In this document: one piece after another, positions 1 to 6,550 of the stretch | Numbering within the stretch: the stretch's first letter is position 1 | How the letters are laid out: each line of letters starts with the position of its first letter | Assembly (NCBI GenBank): GCA_052389555.1 | Contig: JBQTHV010000151.1 | Coordinates: forward strand, 1 to 27,858 | Direction of reading: 5' to 3' | Origin: JABFSM01 sp052389555 | GTDB lineage: Bacteria; Gemmatimonadota; Gemmatimonadetes; Gemmatimonadales; GWC2-71-9 | Length of the DNA stretch: 27,858 bases | The notes under the pieces: model-generated | Databases searched by the model: none | What the model was told of the DNA's origin: nothing | Seen by the model: the letters and a program-made list of their open reading frames with translations, nothing else | Made by a program: the position numbers and the translations under genes

Positions 1-144
1 CTCGATTCGCTCAACCGGCGCTACGGCAACGCGCCCCTCCAGCACGAGGACTCGATCGCAGCAGGCGGCCGCCGCTACCTGGACCGGGTGTTTCCGGGGC
101 TCGACCGGGTGGTGCGGGTGCGGGTGACGAGGGAGTGGAAGTGA
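1..144 (+). CDS. C-terminal end of a cyclophilin-like peptidyl-prolyl isomerase (partial)
   Basis: The frame is open from the first base and gives 47 residues before TGA at 142-144. The tail contains the pattern YGNAP...GGRRYLDRVFPGLDRV. This resembles the extreme C-terminus of bacterial cyclophilin-type isomerases, where a glycine-rich stretch is followed by a YLxxxFPxLDxI segment. The catalytic core lies upstream of the window, so the call rests on this short tail only. The stop codon is the first TGA of a heptamer array that starts at 141, so the last codon, AAG, already overlaps the repeat. Another secreted or folding-related protein cannot be excluded. Confidence 0.5.
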   Translation, partial: LDSLNRRYGNAPLQHEDSIAAGGRRYLDRVFPGLDRVVRVRVTREWK

Positions 145-168
145 GAGGTGAGAGGTGAGCGGTGAGCG
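141..168 (+). repeat. Heptamer array GTGAGAG/GTGAGCG, four units
   Basis: Four consecutive 7-base units lie here: GTGAGAG twice, then GTGAGCG twice. TGA occurs at 142, 149, 156 and 163, so all three plus-strand frames are stopped. The first TGA ends the upstream isomerase gene. The last unit supplies the GTG taken as the mug start. GAGGTGA at the unit junctions also matches the Shine-Dalgarno complement of the 16S rRNA 3' end. Confidence 0.85.
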
Positions 169-728
169 GGCGATGGGGTCCCTTTCGGCCCACCAAGGCA
201 GAGCTCGCGGCCGCGGTCGGAAAGCGGGTCCCGGACGTGATCGGTCCGGGACTTTCGGTGCTCTTCTGCGGGATTAACCCGGGACTCTACTCCGGCGCAG
301 TTGGCCATCACTTTGCGCGCCCCGGCAACCGATTCTGGCGCGCCCTCCACGAGTCGGGATTCACACCGGTGCTGCTCCCGCCGTGGGACGAGCGGCGCCT
401 GCTCGAGTGGGGCGCTGGCATCACCAATCTGGTGAACCGAACGACCGCGACGGCCGCGGACCTCACCCGAGAGGAGCTAGTTGCGGGAGGGCGCCGGCTC
501 GTTCGCAAGGTGCGCCGCTACCGGCCGAGCTGGATAGCGGTACTCGGCATCGGCGCCTACCGGGCCGCGTTCAACCGTTCGCGCGCTAAGGCCGGCCGGC
601 AGCGGGAACGGCTGTCGGGCGCGGGGCTCTGGCTCCTGCCCAATCCAAGCGGACTCAACGCGAACCATCAGCTCCCCGAGCTGGTCAGGCGGTTCCGCAG
701 ACTTCGCCGCGTGTTAGGACAGCGGTGA
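162..728 (+). CDS. mug: Mismatch-specific uracil/thymine-DNA glycosylase (Mug/TDG family)
   Basis: This is a 188-residue enzyme of base excision repair. Mug/TDG proteins remove uracil, ethenocytosine and sometimes thymine opposite guanine, acting on genomic DNA in the cytoplasm. Residues about 38-42 give the active-site motif GINPG, whose Asn activates the water. A Phe-Ala-Arg-Pro-Gly-Asn-Arg-Phe-Trp segment follows, and LPNPSGLNA near residue 160 is the conserved C-terminal motif that inserts into the DNA minor groove. E. coli Mug aligns throughout (168 residues), with about 20 extra N-terminal residues here. The GTG at 162 is chosen because it lies just upstream of a conserved-looking N-terminal segment and no ATG is in frame. 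It falls inside the heptamer array. The stop overlaps the next gene by 4 bases (GTGA). Confidence 0.92.
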   Translation: MSGRWGPFRPTKAELAAAVGKRVPDVIGPGLSVLFCGINPGLYSGAVGHHFARPGNRFWRALHESGFTPVLLPPWDERRLLEWGAGITNLVNRTTATAADLTREELVAGGRRLVRKVRRYRPSWIAVLGIGAYRAAFNRSRAKAGRQRERLSGAGLWLLPNPSGLNANHQLPELVRRFRRLRRVLGQR

Positions 729-1174
729 ACGGTCCACCAGTTGCGCCGACGGGGGTTCGATTGCTGTCGGCATGCTTCCTCTTCGGCGCAGTGATGAGCG
801 GGGCTGCCGGGCTGCTGCTGCTCGTCCCCGGGACGCCGCTGGATCGGATCTGGGAGATCAACCCGCGCGCCCGGACCGATCTCGGCTCGCTGGGATGGGC
901 TGGGATCGCCCTGATGGCGGCGGTCAGCATGGCCTGCGGGATCGCCGCGCGATTGCTTTGGCTGGGACGAGCTTGGGGGCGCCGGCTGGCGATCACGCTG
1001 CTGGCCGCGAATCTCCTGGGAGACGTGGCGGCGAGCCTGGTGCGACGGGATCCCTGGCCGCTGATCGGGGTCCCTATCGGGGGAGCGCTGCTGGCCTACC
1101 TCTCCAGTGCCCCGGTGCGACGGTACTTCGCACCCGGTGCGCCACCCGCTAGCGGCGAGAGCGCGCAGCAGTAG
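725..1174 (+). CDS. Four-helix membrane protein of unknown function
   Basis: This 149-residue protein starts at GTG 725, overlapping the mug stop by 4 bases, so the two are probably translated together. There are about four hydrophobic helices, near residues 11-34, 54-76, 86-102 and 109-126. A short loop, DRIWEINPRARTDLG, separates the first two. The charged tail ends in SGESAQQ. No catalytic motif is visible. The IW-x-hydrophobic-NP loop recurs in uncharacterised bacterial membrane proteins, but I cannot name the family. Its coupling to mug may only reflect compact gene packing. Positions 1175-1335, which follow, show no recognisable gene or site apart from the ribosome binding site of the next gene. 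Confidence 0.72.
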   Translation: MNGPPVAPTGVRLLSACFLFGAVMSGAAGLLLLVPGTPLDRIWEINPRARTDLGSLGWAGIALMAAVSMACGIAARLLWLGRAWGRRLAITLLAANLLGDVAASLVRRDPWPLIGVPIGGALLAYLSSAPVRRYFAPGAPPASGESAQQ

Positions 1175-1335
1175 GTTCTTGCCATGCCGCTCCTGCTCGC
1201 TCCCGACTGGTGCGCGATGTTCCTTCCCCGGGTAGCCTACCGGTATCGGCCGCGGCACTCGCTGCTCCACGCCCGGCCGTTGCTGGGCATTCGCGGGTAG
1301 GCGCGATTGTCCCATTCCCTCATCTGGAGGTAGTC

Positions 1336-1917
1336 ATGGCCGAGATCACCGCACTCTGGTTACCGATCCTGGTCTCCGCGGTCGTGGTCTTCTTCGCGAG
1401 CTGGATCATCCACACGCTGCTTCCGTGGCACCGGAAGGACTTTCCCAAGGTTCCCAACGAAGACCGGGTGATGGATGCCATCCGGCCGCTCGGGATTCCG
1501 CCCGGCGAGTACATGATTCCGCGGGTGGAGAATCCCAAGGACATGAAGTCACCCGAATTCCAGGAGAAGCTGGCGAAGGGGCCCGTCCTGATGATGAACG
1601 TGCTTCCGCCCGGTCCTTTCAGCATGGGGAAGAGCCTGTTCCAGTGGTTCGTGTACTGCATCGTCATCAGCATCTTTGCCGCTTACATCGCCGGTCGGGC
1701 GTTTGGGCTGGCAGACGGCATGGTCCCGCCCGACGATGTGTATGGAGAAGCGTTCCGGTTTGCCGGCGCCTCGGCGTTCGCGGGGTACGCGTTGGCGCTC
1801 CCCCAGGCGTCGATCTGGTACAAGCGGTCCTGGGGATTGACCTTTCGGTCGGTCATCGATGGCCTGATTTACGGGTTGCTCACGGGTGGGGTGTTCGGGG
1901 CCCTGTGGCCGCAATGA
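1336..1917 (+). CDS. Conserved membrane protein, about 193 residues
   Basis: The start is ATG 1336 because GGAGG lies at 1326-1330, five bases upstream. The frame also extends back to 1210, but that part looks non-coding. Residues 1-28 form a first membrane helix ending in IIHTLLPWHRKDF. A soluble segment follows, with VPNEDRVMDAIRPLGIPPGEYM near residues 40-60. Three more helices follow, near residues 107-130, 145-160 and 173-190. The pattern LPWHRxDFxKVPxEDxVMDA recurs in uncharacterised proteins of soil bacteria, so the family seems conserved, but its function is unknown to me. The gene stands alone, followed by a heptamer array. Confidence 0.8.
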   Translation: MAEITALWLPILVSAVVVFFASWIIHTLLPWHRKDFPKVPNEDRVMDAIRPLGIPPGEYMIPRVENPKDMKSPEFQEKLAKGPVLMMNVLPPGPFSMGKSLFQWFVYCIVISIFAAYIAGRAFGLADGMVPPDDVYGEAFRFAGASAFAGYALALPQASIWYKRSWGLTFRSVIDGLIYGLLTGGVFGALWPQ

Positions 1918-1922
1918 CGGCG

Positions 1923-1979
1923 GTGAGAAGTGAGAGGTGAGAGGTGAGAGGTAAGAGGTAAGACGTCTCACCTCTCACC
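1923..1979 (+). repeat. Heptamer array with inverted half (possible hairpin)
   Basis: Six 7-base units (GTGAGAA, three GTGAGAG, GTAAGAG, GTAAGAC) occupy 1923-1964. Inverted copies follow to 1979. The 14 bases at 1936-1949 are exactly complementary to 1966-1979, which would allow a hairpin with a 16-base loop. Plus-strand TGA or TAA falls in all frames in the left half, and minus-strand TGA occurs in the right half. It lies between the end of the 193-residue membrane protein and the DinB-fold gene. It could act as a transcript end, but no T-tract follows. Confidence 0.8.
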
Positions 1980-1996
1980 CTTGAAACGGCACCGGT

Positions 1997-2488
1997 ATGA
2001 TCGAAGCCATCCAGCGGTTGTGGGCCCACGCGCGGTGGGCGGACCTCCGTCTCCTGGCCGGACTCCATGAGGCCGAAGCACGGGGCGGGGCCCCAGTGGA
2101 GGCGTGGCGCGAATATGCCCATATCCTGGGCACGACGGAGACCTGGCTGGCTCGGCTCACGCAGCGGGTTTCCGGGCTCGCGGTCTGGCCCGCGCTCGAT
2201 CCGGCCGAAGCGCTGCGCCTGACCGAACTCGTGCATGCGGGTTATGCCGCGTACCTCAAGGACCTGACGGTGCTTCGGATGACTTCGCAGGTGCGGTACA
2301 CCAGCAGCGCAGGCCAATCGTTCGAAAACTCGGTGGGCGATATCCTGCTGCACGCGGCGATGCACGCGCAATATCACCGCGGCAAGGTCAATCTGCTGCT
2401 CCGGCAGGCGGGTCGCGCGCCCGCGCCGACCGACTACATTGCGTTCGTCCGGGGCGTTCCCGCTGCCACCACTCCTCCGCCGAGGTGA
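1997..2488 (+). CDS. DinB-fold protein
   Basis: This is a 163-residue protein of the DinB/YfiT four-helix-bundle superfamily. Members bind a divalent metal with three histidines and include thiol-dependent S-transferases. Here AHILGTTETW (His near residue 42) gives the first ligand. HAAMHAQYHRGKVN (near residues 118-131) gives the other two on helix 4, as is usual. The end, APTDYIAFVR, is also typical of the subgroup annotated as damage-inducible DinB. The start is ATG 1997, with no strong ribosome binding site visible. The substrate is unknown. It is the first of three DinB-fold genes in the window. Confidence 0.85.
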   Translation: MIEAIQRLWAHARWADLRLLAGLHEAEARGGAPVEAWREYAHILGTTETWLARLTQRVSGLAVWPALDPAEALRLTELVHAGYAAYLKDLTVLRMTSQVRYTSSAGQSFENSVGDILLHAAMHAQYHRGKVNLLLRQAGRAPAPTDYIAFVRGVPAATTPPPR

Positions 2489-2494
2489 TCCGTC

Positions 2495-2773
2495 ATGCCG
2501 TGCCTCCTCGCGTTGCTCGCCCTGATCACCCCGCGGCTCGTCATCGTGATTCTCTGGCTGTTCACCCACTGGTTCGATGGGGTATTTCCCTCGGTGGTGG
2601 TGCCGCTCCTGGGCTTCATTTTCCTCCCCACTACCCTGCTCTGGTACACGGGGGTGCAGCACTGGTTCGGCGGTCAATGGACGTTCTGGCCGATCGTGGG
2701 ACTGGTGATTGCGCTGCTCATCGACATCTCCCCGGCCAAGGGTCGCTGGCGGCGGCCAGCGCCACCGCCTTGA
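2495..2773 (+). CDS. Small membrane protein (92 residues)
   Basis: ATG 2495 lies 6 bases after the DinB stop, so the two are likely cotranscribed. The product has three hydrophobic segments, near residues 2-25, 31-52 and 63-80. It ends in a basic, proline-rich tail. The pattern MPCLLALLALITPRLVI...LLGFIFLPTTLLWY resembles a common family of very small bacterial membrane proteins without known role. No cysteines or charged residues suggest catalysis. The gene appears intact. Confidence 0.7.
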   Translation: MPCLLALLALITPRLVIVILWLFTHWFDGVFPSVVVPLLGFIFLPTTLLWYTGVQHWFGGQWTFWPIVGLVIALLIDISPAKGRWRRPAPPP

Positions 2774-2807
2774 CCACTGGATCGACGGTCAGCCTTCGAT
2801 TCTGCTG

Positions 2808-3710
2808 ATGGATAACCTGACCCACACGCTGGTCGGGGGGACGCTCGCCCAGGCCGGCCTCAAGCGAGCGGCTCCCCTGGCTTCTGCGACGCTTCTGATC
2901 GGTGCCAATCTGCCGGATGTCGACGTTCTCGCGTACCTATTCGGCACGAATCTGGACGCACTCGCGTTCCGGCGCGGCTGGACTCACGGAATCCTGGCGA
3001 TGCTGGTGCTCCCGTTGCTCCTCGCCGGTGCGGTCATGCTCCTCAGTCGGCAGGCGCGCAAACATCCCGGCCCGTTGGTCGGGATCGCGGCGCTGGCCGT
3101 CTGGTCGCATCCGCTGCTCGACCTCCTGAACGTCTATGGGGCCCGGTTGCTGATGCCGTTCTCGGAGCGCTGGTTCTATGGAGACGCCCTGTTCATCATC
3201 GATCCGTGGATATGGCTGGCCCTGGGCCTAGCGCTGGTCCTGACGCGGCGCCGGTCGCGCGCGGGAGAGGTCCGGGCCCGGGTCGAGCGGCCGGCCCGGG
3301 CGGCCCTGATCGGCGTTGCGGGTTATGCCATCGTCATGGGCCTGAGCGGGAGAGCGGGAGAAGCAGTCGTCGAGGCGCAGACGCAGCGTTCGGTTCGCCG
3401 CATGGTGGCCCCGGTCTTCGGCAATCCGTTCCGGCGCGAGGTCATCCGGGACTTGGGGGGCCGATATGAAATCGGCACGCTTCGATTGGGGTTTCCCCCG
3501 GTGTACTCGCCGGGAGATACGGCCCCGGCCGGATGGGAACAACCGGGAGCCGATAGAGCGGCCGAGTCGCGGGATGGGGCGCGGTTCCTCAAGTGGGCGC
3601 GGTTTCCGCGCTACCAGCCGCTGAGTGCGGGGGCAGCCCTGATCAGTGACCTTCGCTTCTCCCGGCGCAACGGTGGCTGGGCGAGCGTGACCGTCACTAC
3701 GAGCGGCTAG
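2808..3710 (+). CDS. DUF457 (YdjM-like) membrane-bound metal-dependent hydrolase family protein
   Basis: The 300-residue product starts at ATG 2808, where the conserved MDNLTHTLVG motif begins. The frame is open further upstream, but without family similarity. Family hallmarks are His at residue 6, ANLPDVDVL near 36, RRGWTHG near 60 and SHPLLDLLNVYG near 105. These His and Asp residues are thought to bind metal at the membrane surface. About four membrane helices lie in the first 220 residues. A C-terminal extracytoplasmic part of about 110 residues has no recognised motif. Related proteins are annotated as metal-dependent hydrolases and in E. coli are LexA-regulated, but the substrate is unknown. 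It sits 3 bases upstream of the next gene. Confidence 0.85.
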   Translation: MDNLTHTLVGGTLAQAGLKRAAPLASATLLIGANLPDVDVLAYLFGTNLDALAFRRGWTHGILAMLVLPLLLAGAVMLLSRQARKHPGPLVGIAALAVWSHPLLDLLNVYGARLLMPFSERWFYGDALFIIDPWIWLALGLALVLTRRRSRAGEVRARVERPARAALIGVAGYAIVMGLSGRAGEAVVEAQTQRSVRRMVAPVFGNPFRREVIRDLGGRYEIGTLRLGFPPVYSPGDTAPAGWEQPGADRAAESRDGARFLKWARFPRYQPLSAGAALISDLRFSRRNGGWASVTVTTSG

Positions 3711-3713
3711 ACG

Positions 3714-4298
3714 ATGTCCGAGGCTCCGGCCGTCCCACCCGCGTCCCCGAAACGAAAACCCGCCTGGCCGCTCTTCCTCTTTGCGGGGCTCTCCTTCATT
3801 CCCGTTCTCGGATTCTTCATCGGCTCGGTCGCAGCTGGGTGGGGGCTTGTCTCGAGCCGGCGACGCGCGCTGGTGGCCGCTGGGATCGGAGCGGGTGGCG
3901 CCTTGCTCAACCTGGTTGGGCTGTTCGCTTTGGGGGTCCTGATGGAGACGAAAGGAGGACCCGAGCTCCAGCAGGCGCGGATCCAGGTGACCCGCCAGAG
4001 CCTGCTCGAGGTCGTGACGGCGCTGGAGACCTACCGGGAGGAAGCGGGCCATTACCCGACCTCGTTGGTGGCCCTGCAGCAGCGCTTCGGACTCCGCCGG
4101 CCCGTCAACATTGCCGATCCAACGGCGGGTATCTTCCGGTTCAGGCCGTATCAGTACGAGCTCGGGCCGGATGGGATGAGCTACGACTTGTTCGCAGTCG
4201 GGCCGGACCGGAAGCCGGGAACCGCGGATGACATCAGGCCCGCACTGCCAGACTCGCTGGAGGGAAAAGTGGGGCTGAAGGGGAAAAGTGAGAGGTGA
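3714..4298 (+). CDS. Membrane-anchored protein with pseudopilin (GspG-like) C-terminal domain
   Basis: This 194-residue protein starts 3 bases after the DUF457 gene. Two membrane helices lie near residues 19-45 and 52-78. A long helix (near 88-110) then leads to a small domain with YREEAGHYPTSLVAL and ending YDLFAVGPDRKPGTADDI. That ending matches the calcium-loop region of type II secretion pseudopilins (GspG), where Gly-Pro-Asp-x-x-x-Gly-Thr-x-Asp-Asp-Ile is typical. A prepilin leader and the usual Glu-5 are missing, so it is probably not assembled as a pilin. The last residues, Lys-Ser-Glu-Arg and the stop, are read from a GTGAGAG array. No secretion genes are nearby. Confidence 0.7.
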   Translation: MSEAPAVPPASPKRKPAWPLFLFAGLSFIPVLGFFIGSVAAGWGLVSSRRRALVAAGIGAGGALLNLVGLFALGVLMETKGGPELQQARIQVTRQSLLEVVTALETYREEAGHYPTSLVALQQRFGLRRPVNIADPTAGIFRFRPYQYELGPDGMSYDLFAVGPDRKPGTADDIRPALPDSLEGKVGLKGKSER

Positions 4299-4305
4299 GA
4301 GGTAG
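4288..4305 (+). repeat. Short heptamer array GTGAGAG, two units plus GTAG
   Basis: Two GTGAGAG units are followed by GTAGCCG. TGA at 4289 and 4296 and TAG at 4303 cover the three plus-strand frames. TGA 4296 is the stop codon of the pseudopilin-like gene. The msrB gene starts 20 bases further on, with its own ribosome binding site (GGGGGAGG, about 4312-4319). Confidence 0.75.
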
Positions 4306-4325
4306 CCGTAAGGGGGAGGCACGTC

Positions 4326-4814
4326 ATGCGGGTTAGGGTGAAGGTCTTTGATCGGCACGGGAAACTCGTGGGGCCGGTCGAGTCGCCGCGGGTCGTCAAG
4401 CGCGACGAGGAGTGGCAGGCCCAGCTCACCCGGGAACAGTTCCAGATCGCCCGGGGGAAGGGCACCGAGCGTCCGTTCTGCGGCACCCTGCTCGATAACA
4501 AGCGTCCCGGGGTGTATCGCTGCGTGTGCTGCGGGCTGCCGCTCTTCTCCTCGCAGCACAAGTTCGACTCGGGCACCGGCTGGCCGAGCTATTTCGAGCC
4601 GATCGCCAAGCAGAATGTGATCACCGAAGAGGATCGGGGTTTTGGCATGTTCCGAACCGAGATCCTCTGCGCCCGCTGCGATGCGCACCTGGGCCACGTG
4701 TTCAACGACGGACCAGCGCCCAGCGGGTTGCGCTATTGCGTGAACTCGGAATCGCTGGTGTTTACCGACGAGAAGGACCTGGCGACGCTCGCGGATCCGG
4801 CGGCAGAAGGTTAG
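4326..4814 (+). CDS. msrB: Peptide-methionine (R)-S-oxide reductase MsrB
   Basis: This 162-residue enzyme repairs oxidised methionine by reducing the R-sulfoxide, using thioredoxin-type electrons in the cytoplasm. Zinc-binding pairs are Cys66/Cys69 (RCVCCG) and Cys115/Cys118 (CARCDAHLGH). The core motif SGTGWPSYFEP lies at 82-92. The catalytic Cys138 lies in RYCVNSESL. Cys52, in RPFCGTLLDNKRPG, is at the position used as a resolving cysteine in some MsrB proteins. About 35 N-terminal residues precede the usual domain start. ATG 4326 has a strong ribosome binding site. The gene stands alone, with no msrA seen here. Confidence 0.95.
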   Translation: MRVRVKVFDRHGKLVGPVESPRVVKRDEEWQAQLTREQFQIARGKGTERPFCGTLLDNKRPGVYRCVCCGLPLFSSQHKFDSGTGWPSYFEPIAKQNVITEEDRGFGMFRTEILCARCDAHLGHVFNDGPAPSGLRYCVNSESLVFTDEKDLATLADPAAEG

Positions 4815-4820
4815 CCGGCT

Positions 4821-4844
4821 CGGCGCTCGGCGCTCGGCGCTCGG
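4821..4844 (+). repeat. Heptamer array CGGCGCT, three units
   Basis: Three perfect CGGCGCT units and a partial fourth lie between the msrB stop (4812-4814) and the next gene. Unlike the other intergenic arrays, this unit contains no stop codon on either strand. Confidence 0.75.
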
Positions 4845-4851
4845 CAGAGGC

Positions 4852-5607
4852 ATGCATCCGGCATTTCAGCGCATCGACCATCGGCCCTGGCCGGTGCCGG
4901 ATCGACCCTGGCGCTGGCGGCAGGTCTGGCACGAGCTCGCCTTCCTGCACTGGCCGGTCTCGAGCTCGACGATTCGCCACCTGGTGCCGCGCGAACTCGA
5001 GATCGACGAGTTCGACGGGAGCGCGTGGGTAGCGGTCACCCCGTTCTGGATGTCGGGAGTCATGGTCCGGCATCTCCCGGCCCTCCCGGGGATCGGCCGG
5101 TTCGCCGAGCTCAACGTGCGCACCTATGTCCGGCAGGGAGACCGGCTGGGCGTGTGGTTTCTTAGCCTTGATGCCGGCAGCCGGCTGGCGGTGCGGGTGG
5201 CGCGGTGGCGCTTTCGGCTTCCTTATTTCTACGCCCGCATGACCCATCGCAGGGGAAACGACACGATCCACTACCATTCGAGCCGGCCGGGCGGTCCCTC
5301 GTTTGGTGCGAGTTATGAACCGACCGGTCCCGTGTTTACGAGCCGGCAGGATACCCTGGAGTACTTCCTCACCGAGCGCTATTGCCTGTACTCGCAAAAC
5401 CGCTCCCGCCGACTCTACCAGGCGGAGATTCACCATGTGCCGTGGCCGCTGCAACGGGCTCAGGTCCAAGTGGACCGGAATGAGATGCTGGCTTCGCACG
5501 GAATGGTGATCGCTCACCCGCCGCCCCATGTCATGTATGCCGAGCGGCTCGAAGTCGTAGTCTGGCCGCTCGAGCCGGCCCCAGTTGGCGCTTCCGGATT
5601 CGGGTGA
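4852..5607 (+). CDS. YqjF-like DUF2071 protein
   Basis: The 251-residue product matches the DUF2071 family (Bacillus YqjF), a fold related to acetoacetate decarboxylase but of unknown function. Hallmarks are HRPWPVPDRPWRWRQVWH near residues 10-27, LAFLHWPV near 29, PRELEIDEFDGSAWVAVTPF near 46-65, LPALPGIGRFAELNVRTYV near 75-93 and GVWFLSLDAGS near 100. The sequence runs the full family length. ATG 4852 starts just after the CGGCGCT array, with only a weak AGAGG before it. It is probably a cytoplasmic single-gene unit. Confidence 0.88.
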   Translation: MHPAFQRIDHRPWPVPDRPWRWRQVWHELAFLHWPVSSSTIRHLVPRELEIDEFDGSAWVAVTPFWMSGVMVRHLPALPGIGRFAELNVRTYVRQGDRLGVWFLSLDAGSRLAVRVARWRFRLPYFYARMTHRRGNDTIHYHSSRPGGPSFGASYEPTGPVFTSRQDTLEYFLTERYCLYSQNRSRRLYQAEIHHVPWPLQRAQVQVDRNEMLASHGMVIAHPPPHVMYAERLEVVVWPLEPAPVGASGFG

Positions 5608-5665
5608 TAGCTTGACTGGCGTTCCCGCAGTTTGAGGACCATCGCTCACCACTCAAGGGGGTCGT

Positions 5666-5938
5666 ATGATCATCAAACGGTTCGATGCCGTGTCGGTCGG
5701 GAAGGTGATGGGGGTTTGCTACCTGCTGATTGGTCTGCTGGCCGGCCTGCTTATCGCGGCAATGGGGTCCATGGTGGGCGGAGCCACTGGGTTGCCCTTT
5801 GCGGGAACTGGCATCGCGGCGATCATCATCGTGCCGATCGTCTATGGGATCATCGGGTTCATCGGTGGGATTATCGGCGCATTCATCTACAACCTGGTGG
5901 CGGGTTGGGTTGGCGGCGTCGTCATGGATACGGAGTAG
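5666..5938 (+). CDS. Small glycine-rich membrane protein (90 residues)
   Basis: ATG 5666 follows AAGGGGGT at about 5655-5662, a good ribosome binding site. A short basic head (IIKRFDAVSVGKV) leads into two long glycine-rich hydrophobic stretches, near residues 14-42 and 48-86. The signature GFIGGIIGAFIYNLVAGWVGG lies at 63-83. The same head and signature occur in many small bacterial membrane proteins without known role. The stop TAG is the first TAG of an octamer array. Confidence 0.78.
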   Translation: MIIKRFDAVSVGKVMGVCYLLIGLLAGLLIAAMGSMVGGATGLPFAGTGIAAIIIVPIVYGIIGFIGGIIGAFIYNLVAGWVGGVVMDTE

Positions 5939-5959
5939 GGAGCTAGGGAGCTAGGGAGC
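5936..5959 (+). repeat. Octamer array TAGGGAGC, three units
   Basis: Three TAGGGAGC units follow each other. TAG at 5936, 5944 and 5952 covers all plus-strand frames, and the first is the stop codon of the 90-residue membrane protein. CTAG is its own reverse complement, so the internal copies also stop minus-strand frames. Confidence 0.85.
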
Positions 5960-5972
5960 CAGCGGGAGAACA

Positions 5973-6401
5973 ATGCAGCGGACCGCACAGGCGAGGTGGG
6001 AAGGGGAGCTTCGAACCGGGAGCGGCAGCGTCCGGTTGGGGAGCGGAGCATTCGAGGGGAAATTCACCTTCGGGACTCGGTTCGAGAGCAGCCCGGGGAC
6101 CAATCCGGAGGAGCTCCTGGGCGCGGCGCACGCGGGGTGTTTCACCATGGCGCTGGCCAACACCCTGGCGAAAGACGGTCATCCCGCGACCAGCATCGAC
6201 ACCACGGCGACGGTCCATCTCGAAAAAGTGGGCGAGGGGTTCAGCATTACCCGGATCGACCTCACGACCCGGGGCGTGGTGCCCGGCATTTCGAGCGAGG
6301 AATTCACGCGTGCTGCGGAGGACATGGGGGCCAACTGCATCGTCTCTCGCGCACTCAAGGCAGTACCGACTCGGGTGCAGGCTACCCTGGTGAGCGCGTG
6401 A
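5973..6401 (+). CDS. osmC: OsmC-family peroxidase
   Basis: This 142-residue cytoplasmic enzyme belongs to the OsmC/Ohr family, thiol peroxidases that reduce organic hydroperoxides with reducing power from lipoylated proteins. Catalytic Cys56 lies in LLGAAHAGCFTMAL. The second Cys122 lies in ANCIVSRALK, giving the usual OsmC pair. The length and the FxxxxGTNPEELL segment match OsmC rather than Ohr. It is the first gene of a three-gene unit with 4-base overlaps (GTGA at 6398-6401, then at 6547-6550). That suggests coupled translation with a 50-residue protein and a metallopeptidase lipoprotein. Confidence 0.92.
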   Translation: MQRTAQARWEGELRTGSGSVRLGSGAFEGKFTFGTRFESSPGTNPEELLGAAHAGCFTMALANTLAKDGHPATSIDTTATVHLEKVGEGFSITRIDLTTRGVVPGISSEEFTRAAEDMGANCIVSRALKAVPTRVQATLVSA

Positions 6402-6550
6402 TTCGGAAGCTCACGTCGGGCAGGTACCGGCTCTACTCTCACAAGAAGGACCTGCGAACCGGGCGGCGGCGCAACCTGGGGACTTTCACGTCGCTGGCCG
6501 CCGCTCGGAAGCATGAGCAAGCGATTCAGTTCTTCAAGCGGCGAGGGTGA
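6398..6550 (+). CDS. Conserved 50-residue basic protein
   Basis: GTG 6398 overlaps the osmC stop. It opens a 50-residue frame ending at TGA 6548-6550, which in turn overlaps the next start. The product is very basic: a start like IRKLTSGRYRLYSHKKD, a middle RTGRRRNLGTF and an end HEQAIQFFKRRG. The pattern RKLxSGxYRLYSxKxD...RRNLGTFxxxAAAxKHExAxQ(Y/F)FK recurs in small bacterial proteins, so I take it as real despite its size. An RNA- or DNA-binding role would fit the charge, but nothing shows it directly. Confidence 0.75.
   Translation: MIRKLTSGRYRLYSHKKDLRTGRRRNLGTFTSLAAARKHEQAIQFFKRRG

Noticed and set aside
3228..4853. 541-codon open frame on the minus strand
   Set aside because: It lies antisense to the DUF457, pseudopilin-like and msrB genes, which have clear family motifs. 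It has none and is rich in Arg/Pro, as expected of an antisense frame in G+C-rich DNA.
5612..5640. TTGACT as a -35 box before the 90-residue membrane gene
   Set aside because: No acceptable -10 box lies 16-18 bases downstream, so I do not call a promoter.
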